Assembly (NCBI RefSeq): GCF_004116335.1 | Contig: NZ_PDKN01000002.1 | Location: forward strand, 124,001-188,000 | Source: Candidatus Marinarcus aquaticus | GTDB lineage: Bacteria > Campylobacterota > Campylobacteria > Campylobacterales > Arcobacteraceae | Direction of reading: 5' to 3' | DNA length: 64,000 nt | Shown here: positions 1 to 9,333 of the stretch, piece by piece | Numbering within the stretch: position 1 is the stretch's first letter | How the letters are laid out: the number at the start of each line of letters is the position of its first letter | Made by a program: the position numbers and the translations under genes | Notes under the pieces: model-generated | What the model saw: the letters and a program-made list of their open reading frames with translations, nothing else | What the model was told of the DNA's origin: nothing | Databases searched by the model: none

Positions 1-2343
1 TTTTAAGATAATCAATAGGGAATTTTTTAATATAGTGAAATGATGAAAAACCAGAACCAAAGTCATCAATGGCAAACTTGTATCCTTCTGATTTAAGGTT
101 TTTAACAAATCGTTCAAGAAGAGAGAAATTTTTAACGGTTTCTCTCTCCGTAATTTCAAATACAATTTTTTCTTTGTCGATGCCATATTGTTCCACCAAA
201 TCATTGATTTGATTGATGAAATCACCCACAACGAGTGATTTGGGTGAAAGGTTAATAAACAAAATTCCTTTATAGTTTTTTTTGTTAATCTCTTCAAACG
301 CTTTTTCAATGACAATAAGATCCATTTTATTAATCAATCCCATAGACTCTGCCACTTCAATGAACTCAAATGCCGAGATGATACGGTCATCTTGTTTGAT
401 TCTCATAAGCAGTTCATGAATTACTAAACCATCTTTGTTGTTGGTTGACATTTGAATGGGTTGGAAATATGGCACAATTTGTCGGTTGTCAATTGCGCTT
501 TTAAGCATCGATGATTTATGCTGTTTTTCGTATAAAATCTCTGTTACATCACCTGCATTAGGAAGTTTAACTGAGTTTTTCCCTTCCTCTTTTACTTGGT
601 ACATCATAGAATCTGCAATCGTGAACATATCTTTTTGTGACATCGTGTGTTGTGGATAGACACAAATTCCAATTGAAATCGTCAAACTCACATTGGTACC
701 ATCTGGAGCTTGAAGTTTTGTTTTGGCAATGGTTTCTGAAATTCTACTTGCAACTGTGTAAGCTCCATTTTCGTCGCACTCTGGTAAGATGACGGTAAAC
801 TCATCTCCTCCATAACGTGCCACAATATCCTCATCTCTTTTTTCAGCTTCTAAAATATCGGCAATGGTTTGTAAGAATTTATCCCCAAAACTGTGTCCAT
901 AACTGTCATTAACTGATTTAAAGTTATCACAATCTATGACCATCAGTGCAAATGAGTAGCTGTGTCGTTTTGCTCGTTTGATTTCATATGCCATAAGGTC
1001 ATTAAATACTCTTTGGTTAAACAAATCGGTTAATGGATCACGTGCAGCGTAATACTCTAAATCTTGAGTATATTTGTTGATGGCTTTTACTGAACCAACT
1101 AAGTTCGCCATGGTGGTTAAAATTGAGTCAATGACAATATATCGTACCGGGTCATTGGCAAATACAGATTGCAGACCAATTCCTACAATTCCACCAATTT
1201 TGGGTGAATCTAAGAAGAGAGATTTTGAACGATACTCTATGTCCTCTTTTTTTAAGTCACTCAAACAATAATCTTTATTGGCAATGATATGTTTGACTTT
1301 AAAATCACTCATGCCTTCAAAATAGCTGGAATTTCGAATGGAGTTATGAATGTACTCTTCAAAAAACTCTTGCACATTTTTCTCTGGTTTACCCAACCAA
1401 AAAATATCGACTTCAAATTGGTCATCTCCCACTCTAAAAATCGTCATAAGGGTGTATGTGTCCATGATTTTATTGATTTCAACGAGTAAATCACTGATAT
1501 ACTCTCGCCAATCTTTGACGACATCTGAAGTGATAATAAACTTATCAAGCAGTTTGATTTCAAACTCCAATAACTCTTTATCTACGGCCACATTTTTAAG
1601 TTTGTGTGCCATTAAATCAACGTGTTTAACCACTTGATTGAGTTCACTAAAATAGAGGTCAATATCTTTTGAGTTGAACTGTTTAAAGTCTTGAATGGAG
1701 TTAATCGCTTCAACTTTGTTATTAAACAGATCAATACTTTTGGTTACTTTTTTACTGGTGTATCGTGAAGTGATAAATGCAACAATGTAAAACAGTGGGA
1801 TGATGATTAAGAAAAAGACAATAAATTGGTATTTGCTTTGTTCAAAGAGTGAGTGTAAGTTTTGTTTGACTTCGATGACCCCTAAAACGTCACCCACTTT
1901 TGCATTGGCATGACATGACAGACACTCTGTTTTAGCATGAAGTGGGAGCAGGTTTCTGACCAAATTATTATCAAAATATTTGAGTTGCTCTTTTTTATTG
2001 TCCAAAATATTTAAAAGGATATTGTCTTTGGTATTCTCTTCCACTTGGCCAAAAAGCTCTTTAACAATGTCGCTTCGGTAGATGTTAATGGTGTAATTGC
2101 TCTCTTTAAAGTTATCACGAAGTGATTGAGTAAACATCTCTACATCACTTTTGCTCCACCCTTTTCTCATGACTTGATACATTGATGAGAAGATTTGATT
2201 TGAAAAATTATCGGAGTGTTTAAGTGCTTCTTGTTTGGTCAATGTCGTATGTAAATAGGTGCCAAAAATAAAACAGATGACGAAAATAATTGTAACTAAA
2301 ATAATTTGGCTGGAGAAAATATAATTTTTAAATGTTTTTTTCA
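1..2343 (-). CDS. Haem c-type sensor GGDEF/EAL protein (3' end outside window)
   Basis: Translated by hand from the minus strand; 781 codons are visible and the frame is open to the window edge. A membrane segment (about residues 8-30) is followed by a periplasmic region holding one CXXCH motif (CLSCH, about residue 140), as in DUF3365-type c-haem sensors. A second membrane segment (about 165-185) leads to a GGDEF domain with an intact RYGGDEF motif (about residue 510) and an RxxD inhibitory site just before it. The EAL domain keeps ELLMR in place of EALLR, the NLSP asparagine, ITE and DDFG. The sequence stops at the window edge just after the DYLK lysine. Both cyclic-di-GMP synthesis and hydrolysis look possible. 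Inferred role: redox- or gas-responsive control of cyclic-di-GMP. Confidence 0.9.
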
Positions 2344-2410
2344 TTATTTTTACCTTTGGAACTTTAAAAAAACTGTGAATAAAACGTATTTTAGCTGAAT
2401 CTAGGTTAAT

Positions 2411-3301
2411 TTATTCATACATTTTATTGGCTAGTTTCCCTTCTAGTTGTTGTGTTACTTCTATAAACTGCATGGGGTCAACTTGCACACCATGAACACG
2501 TATGGAGAAGTGTAAATGTGGTCCAGTGACGCGACCTGTATTTCCTGAAAGTCCAATCTGTTCTCCTTTTGTTACTTTTTGGTTAACTTTGACTCCAATT
2601 TTACTTAAGTGATAATATCCACTATAGACACCATATCCATGATCAATGACAACGGAGTTACCTGCATAAAATCGATCTTGTGCAATACGGACAATGCCTG
2701 AAGCACTGGCATATATGGGAGTACCTACTTGTGCTTTAAAATCAGTACCCGAATGATACCCTTTTAAAGAGCCATTATAGGTGCGTTTAGTACCAAATGC
2801 ACTCGTGATTTTTGTTTTCATGGGATAGATAAACGAGGACTCAAAAGTGTTGGTTGAGATCGTATTATAAACTTCCATGGCTTGGGCATACTCTTTTTGA
2901 GTACGCTTTTGATTTGCTTTTGACAGAATTACTTTAGATGGTGCTACTCTGAGCACTTCACTTTTATAATTGCCTTCAATCAGATGAAAAGAGATCCCTT
3001 TAAAGAGCTTTTTGTTCTTTTTAACATAAGAGACAATTATTCGATGTTCACCTAATTTGCTGTAATAGTCCATGGGAATAAATGCAAAATATGTTCCCTC
3101 TTTTTTTACATGCGGTATAAAGTCAATGTTTCTTTTTTCAATGGTGAGTTTTGGACTGTTAATAGGAACAGAAGATTCTAAATAAAGCAGTGCTGTTTGA
3201 GCATTGCTGATGGATTGTTGTTTGAAAGAGAGTTTAACTTCTTGAGCATTTACAGAAAAAGTCAAAAGTATACAATATAAAAAGAGTATGATTTTTTTCA
3301 T
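2411..3301 (-). CDS. M23 family metallopeptidase (peptidoglycan endopeptidase)
   Basis: A 296-residue secreted protein with an N-terminal signal peptide ending near SVNAQ. The start is placed at ATG 3301 because a GGAG lies about 6 bases upstream; a longer frame to 3337 lacks this. The C-terminal LytM domain carries the zinc ligands H183 and D187 (HSGTD) and the HLH motif at 262-264, so it should be active. The N-terminal beta-rich region resembles that of the Campylobacterota cell-shape endopeptidases (Csd1/Csd2 size class), but I cannot assign it to one of them. Likely acts on peptidoglycan cross-links in the periplasm. It is transcribed alone. Confidence 0.9.
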   Translation of the reverse strand: MKKIILFLYCILLTFSVNAQEVKLSFKQQSISNAQTALLYLESSVPINSPKLTIEKRNIDFIPHVKKEGTYFAFIPMDYYSKLGEHRIIVSYVKKNKKLFKGISFHLIEGNYKSEVLRVAPSKVILSKANQKRTQKEYAQAMEVYNTISTNTFESSFIYPMKTKITSAFGTKRTYNGSLKGYHSGTDFKAQVGTPIYASASGIVRIAQDRFYAGNSVVIDHGYGVYSGYYHLSKIGVKVNQKVTKGEQIGLSGNTGRVTGPHLHFSIRVHGVQVDPMQFIEVTQQLEGKLANKMYE

Positions 3302-3403
3302 AATAGTCTCCGCGCTTAGTACTATAATTCTATACAAAATAGATTAAAGAAATCTAAAAATAACGAAAAAGTTTCTTTTATTTTAAAAATAGGGCTTTTA
3401 AGA

Positions 3404-3409
3404 TATAAT
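3404..3409 (+). promoter_or_regulatory. -10 box (TATAAT) for the orphan nuclease-like gene
   Basis: A perfect TATAAT lies 37 bases before the TTG at 3446. No clear -35 is seen, which is normal for Campylobacterota sigma-70 promoters. Confidence 0.5.
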
Positions 3410-3445
3410 AAAATATACTAATAAAGTAAAACCATATAATAAGAT

Positions 3446-4585
3446 TTGAGATTGTTCCATTTTAAAATAAGTCCTGATATTAAAGCACTGAATTTTTATC
3501 CTATAAAAAATAACCTTTTTCACTACAGTTACAGCAGTAATAACATCAAACATCTTCTTAAAAAGAGGATTGATAAAAACTCACCTCAATTCATTGCTGC
3601 GTATACCAGTTTTAAAGGTGAAATCTTTGAAAACATTATTTATGAATTGTTGATTGAATATGCTTATACTGCTGAAGAAATCACCTCATTTATATTGAAA
3701 GGTCCCTACCAAAATCAAACCATGAAGTTTTATAAAAGTGGTTTGATGATCGACAAAAGCTCACAAATTGTCTATAAAAGTGCGTACAAAGATATCAGTG
3801 AGTTTGATGCACTCTTTTTTACCGAAGACTCTTTATATTTTGTAGAGATGAGTACTTCTAAAAAGACAGAGAGTTTGATCAAACGTCTTTATAAAAAGCA
3901 TGCACTTTTGCGTATGCTTTTCCCTCATTTGACTATACGCGCACTGATTGTCTTAACCGAAGGCAGCAAGGGCATCAGTAAATTCCCATCATACTGTACG
4001 GTGTGGGTGACTAAAGATTTAGAGGATGATGCTTTTGTTGAGCGTATCATTTATGATAAACGTGAAAAGAAACACCTTTTTACCAAACGGCATAAGAAGT
4101 TTATACAGACGTATAAAGTCAAATATGAGAAGTTTCAATATTTTCAAACGCTTGAATATATTTTAGACAAAGCACGTTCTCACCCAAAATTTAAAGTTGA
4201 TTTGAATTTTTTTAAATCGAACCAACTCTCTATATATTTTGATATTTTTACGAAACTGTATATTGGGTATTTAAAGCAAGCAGAGTTTAAAAAGCTTTAC
4301 ACCGATTATGCTTTGCAAGCCAAAGAGGATAAAGTGGTTGTTACGTTGGAGAAAATCAATACTAAAAAGTATGATTTGGTTTATTATGTCAAAGAGAAAA
4401 ATGGCAAACTTAAACGTATTCATATCACCGATAAAGAGGTTAAAGTAAAAGATAAAGAGCTTGATGGCTTTACCAATGCTGAGATGCGCTTTATTCACCG
4501 AACACTTAAAACAGAACATGAACTGCTTGCAAGTGACTTACAAATGCTTCAAAGAGTAGGGTTTAAGTTTAAATCGGCTACTTAA
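3446..4585 (+). CDS. Hypothetical protein, possible PD-(D/E)XK nuclease-like fold
   Basis: A 379-residue soluble protein that I do not recognise. An in-frame TAA at 3440 means that translation must begin at TTG 3446 or TTG 3452; no ATG occurs in frame until about residue 93. The segment at residues 118-140 has the pattern of a restriction-like nuclease core: D121, a hydrophobic beta-hairpin, then E134-M-S-T-S-K139, with a helix containing E59 before it. That would fit a PD-(D/E)XK domain (NERD/DUF1887 type), but it is an inference from pattern only. The C-terminal half is lysine-rich. Its 3' end overlaps the convergent tapT by 8 bases. Confidence 0.6.
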   Translation: MRLFHFKISPDIKALNFYPIKNNLFHYSYSSNNIKHLLKKRIDKNSPQFIAAYTSFKGEIFENIIYELLIEYAYTAEEITSFILKGPYQNQTMKFYKSGLMIDKSSQIVYKSAYKDISEFDALFFTEDSLYFVEMSTSKKTESLIKRLYKKHALLRMLFPHLTIRALIVLTEGSKGISKFPSYCTVWVTKDLEDDAFVERIIYDKREKKHLFTKRHKKFIQTYKVKYEKFQYFQTLEYILDKARSHPKFKVDLNFFKSNQLSIYFDIFTKLYIGYLKQAEFKKLYTDYALQAKEDKVVVTLEKINTKKYDLVYYVKEKNGKLKRIHITDKEVKVKDKELDGFTNAEMRFIHRTLKTEHELLASDLQMLQRVGFKFKSAT

Positions 4586-5201
4586 AACGTATATTTTTGT
4601 TATTGTGTGCACATTGAAGTTGGTAATCCACCATGGCCTTAAAAGGTGTTAAAAACCGTTCAAACTGTGTTGATGTTATTGTTTCAAACTGTTGTGTGTG
4701 CAGATGTTGTAAAATAGAAAGTGTAGATTCAATCGTTGAAAGACACTCTTTTTGGGGTTGCGTTTTGATATGAAATTGTGAGAGTTGAGTGGCTTCAAAA
4801 CTGATGCTTCTCATGGTTTGTAAAAAAGGATTTTGGCGTAAAATTTTTTTTGAACACGGCCAGGTTGAATCAATGATAAACAGCGCCAGTTTTTTTGTTG
4901 TTTCAATTTTTTCTTCATTGAGTAAAATAGAGTCTTTCCCTGGATAGAGCAAAAAAGGTTCATACTTTTTATCGTTTAAAATCGTTTGCACCGATGCATT
5001 TTTCGTAAAATCAATTCCAATATGAATCTCAGAATTCACCAGTGATTTATTGGTCAGATGGCCCGTACCATTTTTCGTTTTTCGATACTCTTTAGGATGC
5101 ATTAAAATGATAAATTTTGTATTGGTTTGTATGGGATGAATGTGTTCACACATACAGCTCGTTTGTGGACGGTAACACTCATAACAAAAGGCACGTGTCA
5201 T
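4578..5201 (-). CDS. tapT: DTW-domain tRNA-uridine aminocarboxypropyltransferase
   Basis: A 207-residue protein with the N-terminal zinc-ribbon cysteines (CYECYRPQTSCMC, residues 6-18) and the family signature DxTW (DSTW, about residue 112) followed by PCSKK. TapT enzymes transfer the 3-amino-3-carboxypropyl group from SAM to uridine 47 in the variable loop of tRNA (acp3U). The start ATG overlaps the stop of the upstream HugZ-like gene as ATGA, so the two are probably translated together. There is no functional link that I can name between them. Confidence 0.85.
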   Translation of the reverse strand: MTRAFCYECYRPQTSCMCEHIHPIQTNTKFIILMHPKEYRKTKNGTGHLTNKSLVNSEIHIGIDFTKNASVQTILNDKKYEPFLLYPGKDSILLNEEKIETTKKLALFIIDSTWPCSKKILRQNPFLQTMRSISFEATQLSQFHIKTQPQKECLSTIESTLSILQHLHTQQFETITSTQFERFLTPFKAMVDYQLQCAHNNKNIRFK

Positions 5202-5677
5202 TTGCTTTGATGTCCTTTAACCCCTTCTCTTTGAAGAAGTTCATTGCAGTGTTTTCCACCAACATTGTATGCTTTGCCAAAGCCAAAGACCGCTTCTCCA
5301 CTTGAAGGCGTAATCTCAAAAAGCTTAAAGTCACTCATTTTCTTTAAAATATTCACTGTTGCACCGTGCTGTTCTTCAAAGAGTTTTATAACTGTGCTAA
5401 AGGTTTCGGACTCTTTATTGATCAATTGTGCTTTTGCATCAAGTTGTACCCGTTTACGAGCAAAAATATTTTCACACATCGATTCATCTTCAATGAAAAA
5501 TAAAGAGAGATGAGGGTTGTTTTTAAGGTTCTTTGAGTGTTTTGCAATATCACTGATAAAGATGTAATAACAATGGTTATAACAGATAAAAGGGGCATAG
5601 CTGCTAAAAGGCAGATTCTCTTTTGTGAGTGTACTTAAAAGGCAACTTTTAAAATTTAAAATAAATTCTGATAACAT
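5198..5677 (-). CDS. HugZ/ChuZ-like FMN-binding split-barrel protein
   Basis: A 159-residue protein with the pyridoxamine-phosphate-oxidase-like split barrel (residues 10-125) and the C-terminal GFGKAY motif of the Campylobacterota haem oxygenase family HugZ/ChuZ. Known HugZ proteins are about 250 residues, so this one matches only the C-terminal barrel half and lacks the N-terminal helical region. Two histidines (GGKH and GHQ) lie in the tail, where known members bind haem. Haem degradation is therefore possible but not shown. It is the first gene of a two-gene unit with tapT. Confidence 0.7.
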   Translation of the reverse strand: MLSEFILNFKSCLLSTLTKENLPFSSYAPFICYNHCYYIFISDIAKHSKNLKNNPHLSLFFIEDESMCENIFARKRVQLDAKAQLINKESETFSTVIKLFEEQHGATVNILKKMSDFKLFEITPSSGEAVFGFGKAYNVGGKHCNELLQREGVKGHQSK

Positions 5678-5763
5678 AAGAATACTTTATATGGTTTTTT
5701 TAATATTAGCATCTTATTACTATATTTGTGGTAAGATAATGGATTTTACAACGAGGAAAAAAG

Positions 5764-6222
5764 ATGGTCATTAAAGTAAATCGTTATATCTATTGGATTT
5801 TGTTTACTTTGCTTGCAACCCCAGTGACACTCTATGTTACAGGGACATTTTCACTGTTTAATGCGGTGATGACTTTTCTTATTATCTTAGCACTTACGAC
5901 ATCTTTTCATTTAATTATTGAGCTTATTTTTCATGTGGTCAACCCAGAATTTTTTGAATACAATGAAGACATATTTTATGATGTAAAATGGAAATGGGAT
6001 TGGAACTTGGATAAGCAAGTGCTTAATTTAAGACCTTATTGTCCCCATTGTGAAAAAGAGTTGTACTCTACGTTTGACACCCTTCTTAATCAAACAGAGT
6101 TTGTTTGTACAGTGTGTGATAAGCAAATAACCAATGTGAACAGTTCTAATAGAAATTTTGTACCTGATTCGGTTAAGAAATCAATTGTTCGAAAGTTAAA
6201 AAAAGAGGACAATTCCTTTTAA
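5764..6222 (+). CDS. Small membrane protein with zinc ribbon
   Basis: A 152-residue protein with two adjacent membrane helices (about 8-30 and 33-58) and a cytoplasmic tail holding two CxxC pairs (CPHC near residue 97, CTVC near 117), a typical zinc-ribbon spacing. The RBS GAGG lies close to the ATG. I do not recognise the family and assign no function. The gene stands alone, and its end runs into a bidirectional hairpin. Confidence 0.75.
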   Translation: MVIKVNRYIYWILFTLLATPVTLYVTGTFSLFNAVMTFLIILALTTSFHLIIELIFHVVNPEFFEYNEDIFYDVKWKWDWNLDKQVLNLRPYCPHCEKELYSTFDTLLNQTEFVCTVCDKQITNVNSSNRNFVPDSVKKSIVRKLKKEDNSF

Positions 6223-6261
6223 AAGAGAAGGGGTTAGTTTTTTAACCCCTCTTTCTCTTTT
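6221..6261. terminator. Bidirectional hairpin terminator
   Basis: The stem GGGGTTA (6230-6236) pairs with TAACCCC (6243-6249) around a T-rich loop. It is extended on both sides by AAAAGAGA/TCTCTTTT with a small bulge, giving a T-tract for either strand. It overlaps the stop codon of the convergent CNNM gene. Confidence 0.75.
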
Positions 6262-7286
6262 CGTTTGGCTTTCATCTTTCGTAAAGCCAGTTTTCTCATA
6301 TCTTCTGTTGTATCGGATTCGTCCATGATTTCAAGTCCAAGCAAGGTCTCAATACAATCTTCTAACGTAACAATTCCTTCCGTTTGATCATAATTGTCCA
6401 AAACAATAAACATGTGTTCTCTTTTTTTAATAAAGAAGTTTAATGCTTTTGAAACAGGAATATTCTCATTGAGTGTAAAGACAGGGAACATAATCGATTC
6501 TACTGTGGCCTCTTTATCATTGATGGCTTGTTTGAACAGTTTTTTTGTTAAAACAACCCCTACAATGTTATCAATGGATTCATCATAAACAGGAACCCTT
6601 GAGAATTTATAGGTTCGTTTGTCATCCAATAAATCTTTGATTTTTGAATTCTTTTGAATTGAGTACATCACGGACCGTGGTGTTAAAATATCTTTGACTT
6701 TAATATCATGCAACGTTAAAGTATTCTCAATAATATCAGATTCTAAATCACCAATAATCCCTTCCTCTTCACTTAACAGTGTTGAGTGGATTAACTCTTC
6801 TCTTGAAATGGTGTCACTGGTATCTTTCCCTTTGGAAATTTTTTTAGTGACGAATTGCGTAACGATGATAATGGGGTTGGTAAAAAGAATAAAATATTTA
6901 ATAAACAGAGCCGCTGTAGGAGCCAACTCTTTCCAATATATCGCTCCAATTGTTTTAGGAATGATCTCTGCAAAAAAGAGAATCATGAATGTTAAAATAA
7001 TTGAAACAGCCAATACGAAATTGCTGTTGCCTTCAAAAACATTTTGTGCTTGTACCCCAATAGCTGTAGCACCAAGTGTATTGGCTATGGTATTTAAGAT
7101 TAAAATTGAAGCGATTGATTTATCAATATCAATTTTAAGCTTTTTAAGTAATGCACCGCGTTTTGGATTTTTTTTCTCTAAAACAGAGATATAAGACAGA
7201 TTTGTAGAGAGTATGATAGACTCTAAAATCGAACATAAAAATGAAACACCAACTACTAACACAAATAATATAATTAATATATCCAT
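6234..7286 (-). CDS. CNNM/CorC-type transporter with CBS pair
   Basis: A 350-residue inner-membrane protein with a DUF21 (CNNM) domain at about 1-180 containing three to four hydrophobic helices, then two CBS domains (about 195-320) that in this family bind ATP-Mg. Homologues (MpfA/YhdP, CorB) export Mg2+, often driven by Na+. The C-terminal CorC_HlyC domain of longer members is absent; the protein ends in a basic tail. The GAGG RBS lies 5 bases before the ATG. A short open frame with a stronger RBS overlaps its start (see 7274-7333). Confidence 0.85.
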   Translation of the reverse strand: MDILIILFVLVVGVSFLCSILESIILSTNLSYISVLEKKNPKRGALLKKLKIDIDKSIASILILNTIANTLGATAIGVQAQNVFEGNSNFVLAVSIILTFMILFFAEIIPKTIGAIYWKELAPTAALFIKYFILFTNPIIIVTQFVTKKISKGKDTSDTISREELIHSTLLSEEEGIIGDLESDIIENTLTLHDIKVKDILTPRSVMYSIQKNSKIKDLLDDKRTYKFSRVPVYDESIDNIVGVVLTKKLFKQAINDKEATVESIMFPVFTLNENIPVSKALNFFIKKREHMFIVLDNYDQTEGIVTLEDCIETLLGLEIMDESDTTEDMRKLALRKMKAKRKEKEGLKN

Positions 7287-7333
7287 GTTACCTCGATTTT
7301 AATGATGTAACACCTCTGGGAATGCTCGTCCAA
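7274..7333 (-). CDS. Possible leader peptide (uORF) of the CNNM gene
   Basis: A 19-codon frame (MDEHSQRCYIIKIEVTWIY) begins with TTG 7 bases after a perfect AAAGGAG and ends 13 bases inside the CNNM gene in another frame. It lies within the presumed leader transcribed from the -10 at 7368-7373. Leader peptides control Mg2+ transporters in enterobacteria (MgtL, CorL), so translational coupling or Mg2+-responsive control is conceivable. This is speculation from one sequence; a chance frame is possible. Confidence 0.3.
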   Translation of the reverse strand: MDEHSQRCYIIKIEVTWIY

Positions 7334-7367
7334 GTTTGAACTCCTTTAGTTTTTAAATTTAACACTT

Positions 7368-7373
7368 ATTATA
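7368..7373 (-). promoter_or_regulatory. -10 box (TATAAT) for the CNNM gene
   Basis: TATAAT on the minus strand, 82-87 bases upstream of the CNNM ATG. It would give a leader of about 75 bases. Confidence 0.5.
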
Positions 7374-7472
7374 CAATAAAATTCAAAGAATTAGTATAAT
7401 TATCAATATTTTCTCATTTAAAATGTTACAAACTAATTTCAAAACTTATATTAGCTTTAAGACTTGTAGAGT

Positions 7473-7478
7473 TATAAT
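7473..7478 (+). promoter_or_regulatory. -10 box (TATAAT) for the FlaG-like gene
   Basis: TATAAT on the plus strand, 40 bases before the ATG at 7518. No conserved -35. I see no GGCAC/TTGC sigma-54 pattern, so control looks housekeeping. Confidence 0.45.
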
Positions 7479-7517
7479 GGATGAATAACGGGGGTAATGA
7501 CAAGTAAGGAGTGTGTT

Positions 7518-7877
7518 ATGGAAGTAGGAAACATACCAAAATTTGAACAATTTGCCAATTTTTCTCAGACAAAAACAGAGAAAGTACAACAAACTCATGA
7601 AACCTCACTTTTAAATGAAGAGGTTCAAAACAGAAATATTCAAAACCCTGAATTGGTTCGTGAGATGGTTCAAAGTAAAGAGACCAAAAAAGTGGAACCC
7701 ACTGTAAAAGAACCGCTAGAGTTTATAATCTCTAATGTCAACTTTGGTTATAACGAAGAGAGTAAAGATTTTTACGTAAAAGTGAACCGAAGTGATTATT
7801 TCGCACAATATCCAACGGATGAAATGATGCGATTAAAAGCCTATTTAATGAGTCTTAACGAAGAGCGAATTGCTTAA
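7518..7877 (+). CDS. FlaG-like protein
   Basis: A 119-residue protein. The start is set at ATG 7518 because AAGGAG lies 6 bases upstream; an ATG at 7497 has no RBS. The N-terminal 65 residues are polar and low-complexity. The C-terminal 50 residues fit FlaG, a flagellin-associated protein: a beta-hairpin (FYVKVNRSDYFAQYP) followed by TDEMMRLKAYL, which matches the usual IPSEEMLRL helix. FlaG proteins affect flagellar filament length. It is not next to flagellin genes here, and the match is distant. Confidence 0.55.
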   Translation: MEVGNIPKFEQFANFSQTKTEKVQQTHETSLLNEEVQNRNIQNPELVREMVQSKETKKVEPTVKEPLEFIISNVNFGYNEESKDFYVKVNRSDYFAQYPTDEMMRLKAYLMSLNEERIA

Positions 7878-7878
7878 T

Positions 7879-8376
7879 CTACATCATAGACAGAGCAACG
7901 CTCTTTATATTTTCAGCTAAATCTTTTGGCACAATGGTTTGCCAACGAATCAAAATATTATCAATCTCTTCATCAAAAAACTGTTTCATCTTTTGATTAA
8001 AAAACTCTTCATTATTGATTTTTTCAATGGTTTCATCCAAGAAAATCTCTGGATGAAGTAAATCAGGATCATTTTTGACATAATCTTCTAAAGCATTAAT
8101 TGAAGCATGTTTTTGTAACTCTGTCTCAAATTTCTCTTTATATGTTGCAAAATTTTTCCAGTTTCGAGTAATGGCAATGATGCTATAAAAAACATGCTCT
8201 GGATCAACTTCCAGTTGCATTTTTTCAAGTTTGGCCAAAGCGGACTCTTTGTCAAACTCTGTTTGTTGCACCAAATACTCTAAAGATATTTGATAGTAAA
8301 GTTCATATTTTGAGAGATTGGTGATCAAATTATCATAGGCAAATTGATTGATAATCTCTTTTTCTGATTGTGTCAT
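7879..8376 (-). CDS. Hypothetical helical protein
   Basis: A 165-residue acidic protein predicted to be nearly all helical, with no signal peptide, membrane segment or recognisable motif. It ends one base from the convergent FlaG-like gene. The family is unknown to me; codon use is like that of its neighbours, so it is probably a real gene. Confidence 0.65.
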   Translation of the reverse strand: MTQSEKEIINQFAYDNLITNLSKYELYYQISLEYLVQQTEFDKESALAKLEKMQLEVDPEHVFYSIIAITRNWKNFATYKEKFETELQKHASINALEDYVKNDPDLLHPEIFLDETIEKINNEEFFNQKMKQFFDEEIDNILIRWQTIVPKDLAENIKSVALSMM

Positions 8377-8419
8377 AGATGCCCTTATTTTTTCTTTTCT
8401 TATAATAACGTAATCTTTT

Positions 8420-9286
8420 TTAAATTGTTGGTAATTTTTTTACAGCTGAAAGTGTGATACCACTTAAGATGATAATGGCAGCAGTAATAAAGTGAAAAGT
8501 GAGTTGCTCTTGTAAAAAAATCACTCCACCCAGTGTCGCTAAAACAGGAACAAGCAGTTGTAAAATACTTGCGGTGCTGGTCTCTATTTTTTTAACAACC
8601 ATATACCAAAGTACGTAACCTAATCCTGAAGTAATCGCACCACTTATGAGTGCATAAATAAAAGCATCTGTTGTAATGGTGATGTTCAGTGTACTGATGA
8701 AACTAAAAAGTATGATAAACAGAAGTGACCAAGTGAAGTTTTGAGAGGTGGTTATAAGTGGGGATTGAATGTTCTTTCCCACGATGGAGTAGACACCCCA
8801 AGCCACACCTGAAAGTGCCATCAATAATGCACCTTCAAATGAGATTTGACTCTTTTGAGAAGGGGATAACAAATAAATTAATCCTAAAAATGCGATGCAA
8901 GCTCCAATGAGTTTAAAACGATTGAGTTGCTGTTTTGTAAAAAATGCATAAGAGATCATCACCACTTGAACCACACCAAAGAGTATGAGTGCACCCACAC
9001 CCGTATCAATAAGTACATAAGAGTAAGAAAAAGTAATGGCGTAAACAAACAGCATCAATGAAGCCAGAAAGTTTTTTTTAGGTTTTTGGGTTTGATTTGA
9101 AAAGATTTGCACCAAAATGAACAGAGTAATAGCACCACTTAAAAGTCGGATAGAAGTAAATGAAAAGGGGTCAATGCCAGTATCTTTAAAAGCGAGTTTA
9201 CATAGAACAGAATTGGCTGCGAGAAATATTAAAGAGAGTATCGTCACGCATAAAAGATAAAATCGATGTGAAGTTAAATGGGACAT
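8420..9286 (-). CDS. EamA/DMT family transporter
   Basis: A 288-residue inner-membrane protein with ten predicted helices arranged as two EamA repeats (about 12-140 and 152-280), the usual length and layout of drug/metabolite exporters. The second repeat contains the conserved proline/glycine pattern SGLGYVLWY. The substrate cannot be told from sequence. It is a single gene. Confidence 0.85.
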   Translation of the reverse strand: MSHLTSHRFYLLCVTILSLIFLAANSVLCKLAFKDTGIDPFSFTSIRLLSGAITLFILVQIFSNQTQKPKKNFLASLMLFVYAITFSYSYVLIDTGVGALILFGVVQVVMISYAFFTKQQLNRFKLIGACIAFLGLIYLLSPSQKSQISFEGALLMALSGVAWGVYSIVGKNIQSPLITTSQNFTWSLLFIILFSFISTLNITITTDAFIYALISGAITSGLGYVLWYMVVKKIETSTASILQLLVPVLATLGGVIFLQEQLTFHFITAAIIILSGITLSAVKKLPTI

Positions 9287-9333
9287 AGAGACTCTTTAAT
9301 CATTTTCTTTCATTATAAAGAAGTTTTGATTAA

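Noticed and set aside
4660-5201. DSTW in TapT as a broken DTW motif
   Set aside because: The family motif is DxTW, so DSTW is intact.
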